Shown here piece by piece: positions 1 through 5,151 of a stretch of DNA of 7,491 nt; the first letter of the stretch is position 1, and every line of letters begins with the position of its first letter. The DNA comes from Candidatus Omnitrophota bacterium (lineage in GTDB: Bacteria > Omnitrophota > Koll11 > Gygaellales > Profunditerraquicolaceae). The notes under the pieces were generated by a model. The model was not told where the DNA came from and made no database searches. It worked only from the letters and a program-made list of their open reading frames with translations. The stretch lies in contig JAQUNE010000065.1 in the NCBI GenBank assembly GCA_028717765.1, positions 1-7,491 on the forward strand. The letters are read 5' to 3'. The translations under genes were made by a program, and so were the position numbers.

Positions 1-372
1 TTAGAAAATAAATTCATTTATCTTATCGATTATGTGTTGGGTAGGTCCTATGCAAATATTAAATTAAACCCTAAGGTTTCCATTTCGCTGATGGATCTGG
101 ATAACCTTACCGGTTATCAGATGAACGGGGCAGTAGAAATCATCGAAGGCGGCAAAGAACATGACCAATTATTAGCAGAATTTCAGGAAAAAGAAGTCAG
201 CCTTTCTACAAAGCGTATTATTCAAGCCATTGACACTGGCAAAACTCACCAAAATTTTGAGGTCTCCCTACCGGAGCAGGCAATCGTCTTTAAGGTAAAG
301 ATAGAAGAGATTGTCGTAATTAGCTCTAACGGTAATATCAGTAGAGAAAAAATTCAGCATGGCAAAACTTAA
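1..372 (+). CDS. Pyridoxamine 5'-phosphate oxidase-like (FMN-binding split-barrel) protein, 5' end missing
   Basis: The frame is open from base 1 to the TAA at 370-372, so the visible 123 codons are the C-terminal part of a gene that starts before the window. A GTG at 34 could serve as a start, but the frame continues upstream of it with sensible residues (LENKFIYLIDYV). The segment after it (GRSYANIKLNPKVSISLMD, then GYQMNGAVEII) matches the usual split-barrel pattern of PNPOx-like proteins, in which a strand with 'N(I/L)K.NPKV.(I/V)' leads to a 'G(Y/F)Q..G.A..(I/V)' strand. Such proteins usually bind FMN, sometimes F420 or heme, and many have no assigned substrate. True PdxH activity is not implied, because the substrate-binding part cannot be judged. 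The gene overlaps the next one by 14 bp, which suggests cotranscription and translational coupling. The fold assignment is fairly secure; the function is unknown. Confidence 0.72.
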   Translation, partial: LENKFIYLIDYVLGRSYANIKLNPKVSISLMDLDNLTGYQMNGAVEIIEGGKEHDQLLAEFQEKEVSLSTKRIIQAIDTGKTHQNFEVSLPEQAIVFKVKIEEIVVISSNGNISREKIQHGKT

Positions 373-1360
373 GGGTTTAGCAACGGGGATAGGTAGTCTT
401 CCGTATACGGATGCAGAAGCAGCATTGGATTTGATCTTTCAATGCCTGCCGGAGATTCCCTTTTGGCCGCAGTTACCAAAGCTAAACGCGAAAGAAGGCA
501 TGGTTTTTCAATTTACGCAGAATTTTCCTGAGTCATCAGAAGAAGGCTTAGAGATTTTTTATGAAAAAATCATTAATAAAGATCTGGATTATTTTCAGAT
601 TAGCCCGGATTATGCGCAGGGATTGTATGCTTTTAAGAAAAGATTGGAAAAGCAGTCGGATTTATTAAAGGCGATAGAATTCATTAAATGCCAGATTACC
701 GGCCCTTTTACTGCCGCAGCTAGTTTCAAAAATAAAACAGGGGTGGCTTTTCTGAATGATTCTGTATTGATGCAGGCATTCATTAAGGGTTTAATTATGA
801 AAGCCCTCTGGCAAATAAAATTTTTCCAGGAATTCGATAAAAAGATAATTATGTTTATCGATGAGCCGTATTTAGGCTGTTTTGGTTCTGCCTATACACC
901 CTTAAACAGAGAAGATGTAGTTAAGGGCTTGACTGAACTTACCGAAGGCATTAAATCTGACCAGGTTTTAATTGGCGTGCATTGTTGTGGTAATACAGAC
1001 TGGTCGATTTTTACCGATACCCCGGGAATCGATATCATAAATTTTGACGCCTTTAGTTTTCTGGATAAATTCGTGCTTTATGCAGACAATTTAAAAGGAT
1101 TTATCAAGCGAGGCGGAATGATTTGCTGGGGGATTGTCCCAACACAGGAATTTTCCGGCCGGGAATCGCCTGAATTTTTAGCAGAAAAGCTAGAAAATGG
1201 CTTAAGTGTTTTGGAAAAAAAAGGCTTGGATAAAGATTTACTCAGAGAGAGGCTCTTAATTAGCCCGAGTTGTGGATTAGGCACGTTGAATACGGAAAAA
1301 GCAACGCAGATTTTTCACCTACTTTCCAAAACCTGCGCGTTTCTGCAAAAAAATCTCTAA
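359..1360 (+). CDS. MetE/UROD-superfamily methyltransferase, folate-domain-free methionine synthase-like
   Basis: This 333-residue protein resembles the C-terminal catalytic barrel of cobalamin-independent methionine synthase (MetE) without the N-terminal folate-binding half (MetE is about 750 residues). Visible landmarks are GIGSLP (residues 10-15), QITGPFT (112-118), FIDEP (166-170), GVHCCGNTDW (206-215) and ISPSCGLGTL (301-310). H208, C210 and C305 sit where MetE holds its thiol-activating zinc (HxC and a late Cys). The acidic ligand, Glu in MetE, appears to be D230 here. By analogy with the short 'core MetE' enzymes of anaerobes and archaea, it could transfer a methyl group from a methyl-corrinoid protein to homocysteine. 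The donor is inference, and other thiol acceptors or a UROD-like corrinoid methyltransferase role are possible. The ATG at 359 has only a weak Shine-Dalgarno sequence, but the GIGSLP motif needs this N-terminus. No terminator follows, so read-through into the por operon is possible. Confidence 0.75.
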   Translation: MAKLKGLATGIGSLPYTDAEAALDLIFQCLPEIPFWPQLPKLNAKEGMVFQFTQNFPESSEEGLEIFYEKIINKDLDYFQISPDYAQGLYAFKKRLEKQSDLLKAIEFIKCQITGPFTAAASFKNKTGVAFLNDSVLMQAFIKGLIMKALWQIKFFQEFDKKIIMFIDEPYLGCFGSAYTPLNREDVVKGLTELTEGIKSDQVLIGVHCCGNTDWSIFTDTPGIDIINFDAFSFLDKFVLYADNLKGFIKRGGMICWGIVPTQEFSGRESPEFLAEKLENGLSVLEKKGLDKDLLRERLLISPSCGLGTLNTEKATQIFHLLSKTCAFLQKNL

Positions 1361-1371
1361 AAATAAAACAT

Positions 1372-1399
1372 TTGACAAAACTAGGCAAACCTGTATTAT
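1372..1399 (+). promoter_or_regulatory. Sigma70-type promoter of the por operon
   Basis: A perfect -35 box TTGACA (1372-1377) is followed after 16 bp by TATTAT (1394-1399, five of six matches to TATAAT). Transcription would begin near 1406 and give a leader of about 43 nt before porG. The position, directly after the stop codon of the upstream gene and before a six-gene operon, supports the call. Overlapping TATA-rich hexamers (1395-1404) make the exact -10 uncertain. Confidence 0.72.
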
Positions 1400-1415
1400 A
1401 TATACTGTTTTTGCC
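1384..1415. promoter_or_regulatory. Dyad-symmetric element over the por -10 region, possible operator
   Basis: The arms GGCAAA (1384-1389) and TTTGCC (1410-1415) are inverted copies flanking the -10 box. An inner pair GTAT (1393-1396) and ATAC (1402-1405) is centred within half a base of the outer pair. The symmetry lies mostly upstream of the expected start site, so a DNA-binding site for a repressor or redox regulator is more likely than an RNA hairpin. It does not match the Rex or FNR consensus as I know them. Part of the symmetry may come simply from the TATA-rich core. Confidence 0.3.
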
Positions 1416-1433
1416 AGCCGCATTAACAATACT

Positions 1434-1439
1434 AAGGAG
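1434..1439 (+). promoter_or_regulatory. Ribosome binding site of porG
   Basis: AAGGAG lies 9 nt before the ATG at 1449 and fixes that start. The leader between the predicted transcription start and this site is too short to hold a riboswitch. Confidence 0.75.
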
Positions 1440-1448
1440 TAAGATTAG

Positions 1449-2000
1449 ATGAAAGAAATTCGTATTCATGCTCGCGCGGGGCAGGGCGCTATTACCACCG
1501 CTTCATTATTAGGCTATGCCTATTTTTTAAAAGGGATGTATCCTTATGCGTTTCCTAATTTTGGCGCTGCCAGGATGGGTGCTCCGATGAATGCCTATGT
1601 CCGGGTGGATTCACAGCCGGTGAGGCTACGTAGCCAGATCTACGAACCGGATTACCTTATTATAGTGGATGCTACCTTGATGCGCGGATTTAATTGTTTT
1701 TCCGGTTTAAAAGAGGATGGTGTTGCGATTATTAATGAAAAAGAAGGGGTAGAGTTGCCAAAAGTTGGAGCCAGGCAAAAGATTTTTGAGATTCCTGCGA
1801 ATGAGATTGCCATGAAAACTATTGGCCGGCCCTTAGGAAATACCGCGCTTTTAGGCGCTTTTTGCGCTGCCACCGGAGAATTTGATTTAAATCTGCTTTT
1901 TGAAACTATTAAAAAACGCTTTTCTGGAAAAGCACAGGAAGCTAATATTGAAGCCGCAAAGCAAGGTTTTGAACTTATCAAGAATAAAAAGAAAGGCTAA
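1449..2000 (+). CDS. porG: Pyruvate:ferredoxin oxidoreductase, gamma subunit
   Basis: This is the gamma subunit of the four-subunit 2-oxoacid:ferredoxin oxidoreductase, cytoplasmic, which oxidises pyruvate with CoA to acetyl-CoA and CO2 and passes two electrons to ferredoxin. The 183 residues match the family's usual length of about 180-190. The N-terminal RAGQGAITTASLLGYA (8-23) is the family's conserved glycine-rich GxGGQG-like turn, with Ala where Gly is more common. It is followed by PNFGAARMGAPMNAYVR (36-52) and RLRSQIYEPDYLIIVD (59-74), which are characteristic of PorG. It is the first gene of the operon and lies 2 bp from porD. The gene order gamma-delta-alpha-beta is the same as in Thermotoga and Pyrococcus por loci. 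A related 2-oxoisovalerate or 2-oxoglutarate enzyme cannot be excluded from this subunit alone, but pyruvate is the likeliest substrate. Confidence 0.93.
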   Translation: MKEIRIHARAGQGAITTASLLGYAYFLKGMYPYAFPNFGAARMGAPMNAYVRVDSQPVRLRSQIYEPDYLIIVDATLMRGFNCFSGLKEDGVAIINEKEGVELPKVGARQKIFEIPANEIAMKTIGRPLGNTALLGAFCAATGEFDLNLLFETIKKRFSGKAQEANIEAAKQGFELIKNKKKG

Positions 2001-2002
2001 AT

Positions 2003-2257
2003 ATGTTTGGTCCGTTGGTTATCAAACCGGGAACAAGTAAAAATAACAAAACCGGATCCTGGCGAGTAGAATTAAGGCCGAAATTCCTGCAAAAAGATTG
2101 TATCGGCTGCAAAATGTGTGCGGTAGTTTGTCCTGAAGGATGTATCCAGGGTGAGGCAAAAAATACCTATATCTGCGATTACTCCTTTTGCAAAGGGTGT
2201 GGCGCTTGTGCCTTGATCTGTCCAAAAAAAGATATTCTAATGATAAAAGAGGAATAA
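2003..2257 (+). CDS. porD: Pyruvate:ferredoxin oxidoreductase, delta subunit (2x[4Fe-4S])
   Basis: This 84-residue iron-sulfur subunit carries electrons from the catalytic core to external ferredoxin. The N-terminal KPGTSKNNKTGSWR (8-21) is the usual PorD lead-in. Two ferredoxin-type motifs follow: C33-x2-C36-x2-C39-x3-C43-P and C63-x2-C66-x2-C69-x3-C73-P, enough for two [4Fe-4S] clusters. Extra cysteines at 47 and 58 are not part of these motifs. The start lies 2 bp after the porG stop, with AAAGG at 1992-1996 inside the end of porG as a weak Shine-Dalgarno sequence, so translation is probably coupled. The stop comes 2 bp before the porA start. Confidence 0.94.
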   Translation: MFGPLVIKPGTSKNNKTGSWRVELRPKFLQKDCIGCKMCAVVCPEGCIQGEAKNTYICDYSFCKGCGACALICPKKDILMIKEE

Positions 2258-2259
2258 GG

Positions 2260-3441
2260 ATGAAAGAGTTTTTAGAAGGTTCGCATGCTGTTGCAGAGAT
2301 CGTAAAATTATGTAAGCCTGGGGTGATTTCCGCATATCCGATTACCCCTCAGACGCATATTGTTGAAGATCTAGCGCAGATGGTTTCAGACGGCTCATTA
2401 AAGTCAGAATTTGTGAATGTGGAGTCTGAGCATTCTGCTGCTTCTGTAGTTTTAGGCGGTGTTGCCGCCGGAGTACGTTCTTATACAGCTACTAGTTCTC
2501 AGGGGCTCTTGTATATGGCGGAAGTAGTTTTCAATATAGCGGGGATGCGCCTTCCGGTGGTAATGACCTGCGCAAACCGGGCAATTTCCGCACCGATAAA
2601 TATCTGGAATGACCATCAGGATTCCGTATCCTTGCGTGATACCGGGTGGGTGCAGCTTTTTGCCGAAGATATCCAAGAGGCCGTAGATTTTCATTTGTTG
2701 GCCTACCGGCTCGGCGAAGATAAATCGATGATGCTGCCGGTAATGGTTTGTATGGATGGTTTTATCCTTACCCACGGCATTGAAACAGTAGATATCCCTA
2801 CCCAGGAGCAGGTAGATAAATTCCTTCCGGCATATAAACCACTCTATAAGCTGGATGTAGAAAATCCCATCTCGCTTGGGCCATTGGTTGATCCGGAATA
2901 TTATATGGAAACCCGTTACGCAGTGCAAAAAACCCAGGAAGAAGCACTCGTCTTAATTCCTAAAATCACCGCAGAGTTTGCTAAAGTTTTCGGACGAAAT
3001 TACAATGGGCTAGTTGAAGGTTATCGCCTGGAAGATGCGGAACGCGCGATCGTGGCAATGGGGTCAGTTTGCGGGACAATTAAAGACGTGGTTGATGAAT
3101 TAAGAAAAAAAGGCAAAAAAGTCGGGATGTTAAAAATTACCAGTTACCGGCCATTTCCGATTGCGGCAATTTATGATGTTTTAAAGAATGTAGCGAAAGT
3201 AGCGGTTCTTGACCGCGCTTTGTCCTTAGGTTCATATGCGCCGCTTGCCAGTGAAATTAAAGCGGTTTTTTCCGGTAAGAAAAAAGCACCCAAGGTGATC
3301 AGTAGTTTTGTTGCTGGTTTAGGCGGCCGCGATATCACCAAACATTCAATTAAAGAGATTTTTAGCCTGCTAACAGCAAAAGAATTGCACGGCGAATTTA
3401 TTGATTTGAAGCCTGAGCTATTGACACCCGACTTTAAATAG
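2260..3441 (+). CDS. porA: Pyruvate:ferredoxin oxidoreductase, alpha subunit
   Basis: This 393-residue subunit forms part of the thiamine diphosphate active site together with PorB. YPITPQT (26-32) is the signature that binds the substrate carboxylate in this family. ESEHSAASVVLGGVAAGVR (55-73), TATSSQGLLYM (76-86) and ANRAISAPINIWNDHQDS (105-122) are further hallmark blocks. The Arg of ANRA (R107) corresponds to the pyruvate-contacting arginine region of single-chain enzymes, as I recall. The C-terminal part from about 260 (AIVAMGSVCGTIKDVVDEL, then SYRPFP) is the transketolase C-like domain. The start at 2260 is preferred over in-frame upstream codons back to 2188: those lie inside porD, and AGAGGA (2248-2253) sits 6 nt before this ATG. 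A structured 123-nt spacer, not the usual few bases, separates the gene from porB. Confidence 0.95.
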   Translation: MKEFLEGSHAVAEIVKLCKPGVISAYPITPQTHIVEDLAQMVSDGSLKSEFVNVESEHSAASVVLGGVAAGVRSYTATSSQGLLYMAEVVFNIAGMRLPVVMTCANRAISAPINIWNDHQDSVSLRDTGWVQLFAEDIQEAVDFHLLAYRLGEDKSMMLPVMVCMDGFILTHGIETVDIPTQEQVDKFLPAYKPLYKLDVENPISLGPLVDPEYYMETRYAVQKTQEEALVLIPKITAEFAKVFGRNYNGLVEGYRLEDAERAIVAMGSVCGTIKDVVDELRKKGKKVGMLKITSYRPFPIAAIYDVLKNVAKVAVLDRALSLGSYAPLASEIKAVFSGKKKAPKVISSFVAGLGGRDITKHSIKEIFSLLTAKELHGEFIDLKPELLTPDFK

Positions 3442-3442
3442 G

Positions 3443-3469
3443 CACCTCAACATAAAGGTTTGTTGAGTG
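3443..3469 (+). repeat. Hairpin 1 of the porA-porB spacer
   Basis: CTCAACA (3446-3452) pairs with TGTTGAG (3461-3467) across an 8-nt loop. With one bulged C the stem instead extends to CAC/GTG on the outside, giving 9 pairs over 3443-3469. It begins directly after the porA stop. It has no U-tract, so it is not a standard terminator. It may protect the 3' end of a processed upstream mRNA. Confidence 0.55.
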
Positions 3470-3510
3470 TCCCGCTTCCTGCGGGAATAAGTCGGTTTAA
3501 CGCAGAAGCG
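3470..3510 (+). repeat. Hairpin 2 of the porA-porB spacer with a competing longer stem
   Basis: TCCCGC (3470-3475) pairs with GCGGGA (3481-3486) around a 5-nt loop. The same left-hand bases can instead form CGCTTC (3473-3478) with GAAGCG (3505-3510), plus TGCG (3480-3483) with CGCA (3501-3504). That alternative has 10 pairs with a single bulged C at 3479. The two folds exclude each other because they share 3473-3475 and 3481-3483. This could be a switch or simply a degenerate palindromic repeat; no ligand-binding riboswitch consensus is recognisable. Confidence 0.5.
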
Positions 3511-3513
3511 TAT

Positions 3514-3537
3514 CCTCGCCCCTCCGATAGGGCGAGG
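3514..3537 (+). repeat. Hairpin 3, GC-rich 8-bp stem before porB
   Basis: CCTCGCCC (3514-3521) pairs perfectly with GGGCGAGG (3530-3537) across the loop CTCCGATA. It is the strongest stem of the spacer and ends 16 nt before the porB Shine-Dalgarno sequence. Purines follow instead of T residues, so it is not an intrinsic terminator. It could be a palindromic dispersed repeat, an RNase processing or stability element, or a partial block to transcription. The left arm plus preceding T (TCCTC, 3513-3517) is also complementary to GAGGA (3555-3559) in the porB ribosome binding site. Confidence 0.6.
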
Positions 3538-3553
3538 GAGCACATCTGTATGT

Positions 3554-3560
3554 AGAGGAG
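3554..3560 (+). promoter_or_regulatory. Ribosome binding site of porB
   Basis: AGAGGAG ends only 4 nt before the ATG at 3565, closer than the 6-9 nt of the other genes in the operon. An ATG-TAG start-stop pair (3550-3555) lies on top of its left end. Confidence 0.65.
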
Positions 3561-3564
3561 AAAT

Positions 3565-4455
3565 ATGAATAACCATTTATTTACTGCGGGACATACCGCT
3601 TGTTCAGGATGCGGCCAGGTTATGGCAGCGCGCCTGGTGATTGATGCCGCCGGAAAAAATACTATTGTGGTAAATAATACCGGCTGCCTGGAAGTACTTT
3701 CTACAAAATACCCGGAATCTGCCTGGGAAATTCCCTGGATACATTCTTTATTTGAAAATGCCGCGGCGGTTGCCTCTGGTGTAGAGGCAGGGTTAAAATA
3801 TTTAGGTAAGAAAGAAAATGTGAATATTATCGCCCAGGGTGGCGATGGCTCTACTGCCGATATCGGTTTACAGGCACTCTCGGGGATGTTAGAAAGAGGG
3901 CATGATATTCTCTATGTTTGTTATGATAATGAAGCATATATGAATACCGGCGTGCAGCGTAGCGGTTTAACGCCTTTCCAAACCAATACCACGACCAGCC
4001 CATCCGGCGCTTTATCCGTGGGCAATCTTCGGCCGAAAAAACCTATGCCGGAAATTGCTATGGCGCATGGTATTCCTTATGTAGCTACTGCTTCAGCAGG
4101 GTTCCCTCAGGATATTCAGAAAAAAGTAAAGAAAGCGATAAGCATTAAGGGGCCAAAATATATTCAGATCCATGTGCCTTGTCCGTTGGGCTGGAGATAC
4201 GAGCCTCAACTTTCTATAAATGTTGGTAAGCTGGCTGTAGAGTGTGGTTTATATCCTTTGATCGAATATGAGAATGGCAAACTTGCCGCAGTCAAGCAAA
4301 TACAGCCAAAACCAATAGAGGAATATTTAAAAGCGCAGGGGCGATTTAAGCATTTATTGAGCAAGCCTGAAGAAATTAAGAAAATTCAGGAGATCGCCGA
4401 CAGTAATATCCAGAAGTATGGCCTAAAGATTCAAGCGAGCCAGGCAACTGGTTAA
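3565..4455 (+). CDS. porB: Pyruvate:ferredoxin oxidoreductase, beta subunit (thiamine diphosphate-binding)
   Basis: This 296-residue subunit binds thiamine diphosphate and the [4Fe-4S] cluster next to it. The ThDP/Mg2+ motif begins with GDGSTADIGLQAL (93-105) and closes with the YDNEAYMNTG block (120-129). Cluster ligands are visible as C13 and C16 (CSGCG), C41 (NNTGC) and C206 (VPCPLGW). GHTACSGCG near the N-terminus and the IHVPCPLGW block are typical of PorB and argue for pyruvate over branched-chain 2-oxoacids, though not conclusively. The length is normal for the family. With PorA it forms the active site, so the two subunits are needed in equal amounts. The ferritin-like gene follows after 15 nt with a strong AAGGAGG (4456-4462). 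Confidence 0.95.
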   Translation: MNNHLFTAGHTACSGCGQVMAARLVIDAAGKNTIVVNNTGCLEVLSTKYPESAWEIPWIHSLFENAAAVASGVEAGLKYLGKKENVNIIAQGGDGSTADIGLQALSGMLERGHDILYVCYDNEAYMNTGVQRSGLTPFQTNTTTSPSGALSVGNLRPKKPMPEIAMAHGIPYVATASAGFPQDIQKKVKKAISIKGPKYIQIHVPCPLGWRYEPQLSINVGKLAVECGLYPLIEYENGKLAAVKQIQPKPIEEYLKAQGRFKHLLSKPEEIKKIQEIADSNIQKYGLKIQASQATG

Positions 4456-4470
4456 AAGGAGGGAAAGAAT

Positions 4471-4950
4471 ATGGGAAAGCAGGCAAGGGCAATTGTGGAT
4501 ATCAGCTTAAAAGAGATTGTACACGATTTAAATAAGGCTTATGCAGATGAGTGGTTGGCGTTTTATCTTTATTGGTATATGGCGCAAGTAGTTTCCGGCA
4601 AAGGTTATGAAGATATGGCAGAATTTTTGAACAAAATTGCCAAGGACGAATTAGAGCACGCGCAAGAATTAGCGGATTTAATCGTGAAATTAGGCGGAAT
4701 GCCGATAGCCAATCCTATGGATTTAGAAAAAAATGCCAATTCCCCATATTTAATGCCGCCAAAAAATACCGCGGATGTAAACAGGATTATTCGTATTGTT
4801 ACCGAAGCAGAAGCAGGCGCAATTGAAGTCTATCAGAAGATTGCCAAGAAGACTTTAGGCAAAGACCATGTAACTTATCAGTTGGCCACACATATATTAT
4901 CCGAAGAAGTGGATCACGAAGAAATGTTTGAGAACCTTTTAGAAAGATAA
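4471..4950 (+). CDS. Ferritin-like diiron protein of the Dps-like (DPSL) type, cysteine-free
   Basis: This 159-residue four-helix protein has a bacterioferritin-like diiron pattern: E27 (ADEW), E60 and H63 (ELEH), E114 (EAEAGAIEVY), and E146 and H149 (EEVDH). The spacings of 33 and 3 residues in the first half, and 32 and 3 in the second, suit a ferritin-fold centre. Overall the sequence (KAYADEWLAFYLYW, KDHVTYQLATHIL) resembles DPSL or 'thioferritin' proteins of anaerobes and archaea, which use peroxide or O2 to oxidise Fe2+ and store the iron. Members I recall carry a Cys pair near the metal site; this protein has no cysteine at all, with S91 and G116 apparently in those places. Its position between porB and the ferredoxin gene suggests iron supply or oxidant protection for the oxygen-sensitive oxidoreductase. 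The fold is well supported; the precise activity is inferred. Confidence 0.82.
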   Translation: MGKQARAIVDISLKEIVHDLNKAYADEWLAFYLYWYMAQVVSGKGYEDMAEFLNKIAKDELEHAQELADLIVKLGGMPIANPMDLEKNANSPYLMPPKNTADVNRIIRIVTEAEAGAIEVYQKIAKKTLGKDHVTYQLATHILSEEVDHEEMFENLLER

Positions 4951-4966
4951 TAGAGGAGAGGTAAAG

Positions 4967-5149
4967 ATGGCGAAAGTAACTGTAGATGTTTCAACTTGTG
5001 TAGGGTGTGGGCTTTGTGAGCAATCTTGCCCGGAAGTTTTTCAGGTGCAGGGCGACGGAATAGCGCATATTAAGGCCCAGGCTTGTGCAACACACAATTT
5101 ATCTGAAGTGGCCGAGCAATGCCCGGTGAACGCGATCAAGGTAGGATAA
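4967..5149 (+). CDS. [4Fe-4S] ferredoxin, single-cluster Thermotoga-like type
   Basis: This 60-residue acidic electron carrier has C11-x2-C14-x2-C17 and C52-P as the four ligands of one [4Fe-4S] cluster. C21 and C40 lie where the Thermotoga maritima and Desulfovibrio single-cluster ferredoxins have a structural disulfide (Cys20-Cys43 in T. maritima, as I recall). The second cluster motif of clostridial ferredoxins is absent. As the last gene of the por operon, 16 nt after the ferritin gene and with a GAGGAGAGG-type ribosome binding site (4953-4961), it is the natural electron acceptor of PorGDAB. Its stop codon is only 2 bp from the stop of the convergent folding-factor gene. Confidence 0.94.
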   Translation: MAKVTVDVSTCVGCGLCEQSCPEVFQVQGDGIAHIKAQACATHNLSEVAEQCPVNAIKVG

Positions 5150-5151
5150 AA

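Noticed and set aside
1361..1448. Terminator for the methyltransferase gene before the por promoter
   Set aside because: No GC-rich hairpin followed by T residues is present. The only symmetry here is the dyad around the por -10 box.
1624..1635. Perfect 12-bp palindrome GGCTACGTAGCC in porG
   Set aside because: It lies in conserved coding sequence (VRLRSQ) with no promoter nearby. A single short palindrome is expected by chance in several kilobases.
2188..2259. Longer porA reading frame beginning inside porD
   Set aside because: The extra 24 residues look nothing like PorA, overlap the second cluster motif of porD, and the ATG at 2260 has its own ribosome binding site and the usual PorA N-terminus.
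3470..3537. GC-rich hairpins as an intrinsic terminator after porA
   Set aside because: No stem is followed by a T-rich tract, and porB, which PorA needs as a partner, lies directly downstream without a recognisable promoter of its own.
3550..3555. ATG-TAG minimal reading frame just before porB
   Set aside because: It has no ribosome binding site of its own and overlaps that of porB, so it is probably fortuitous.
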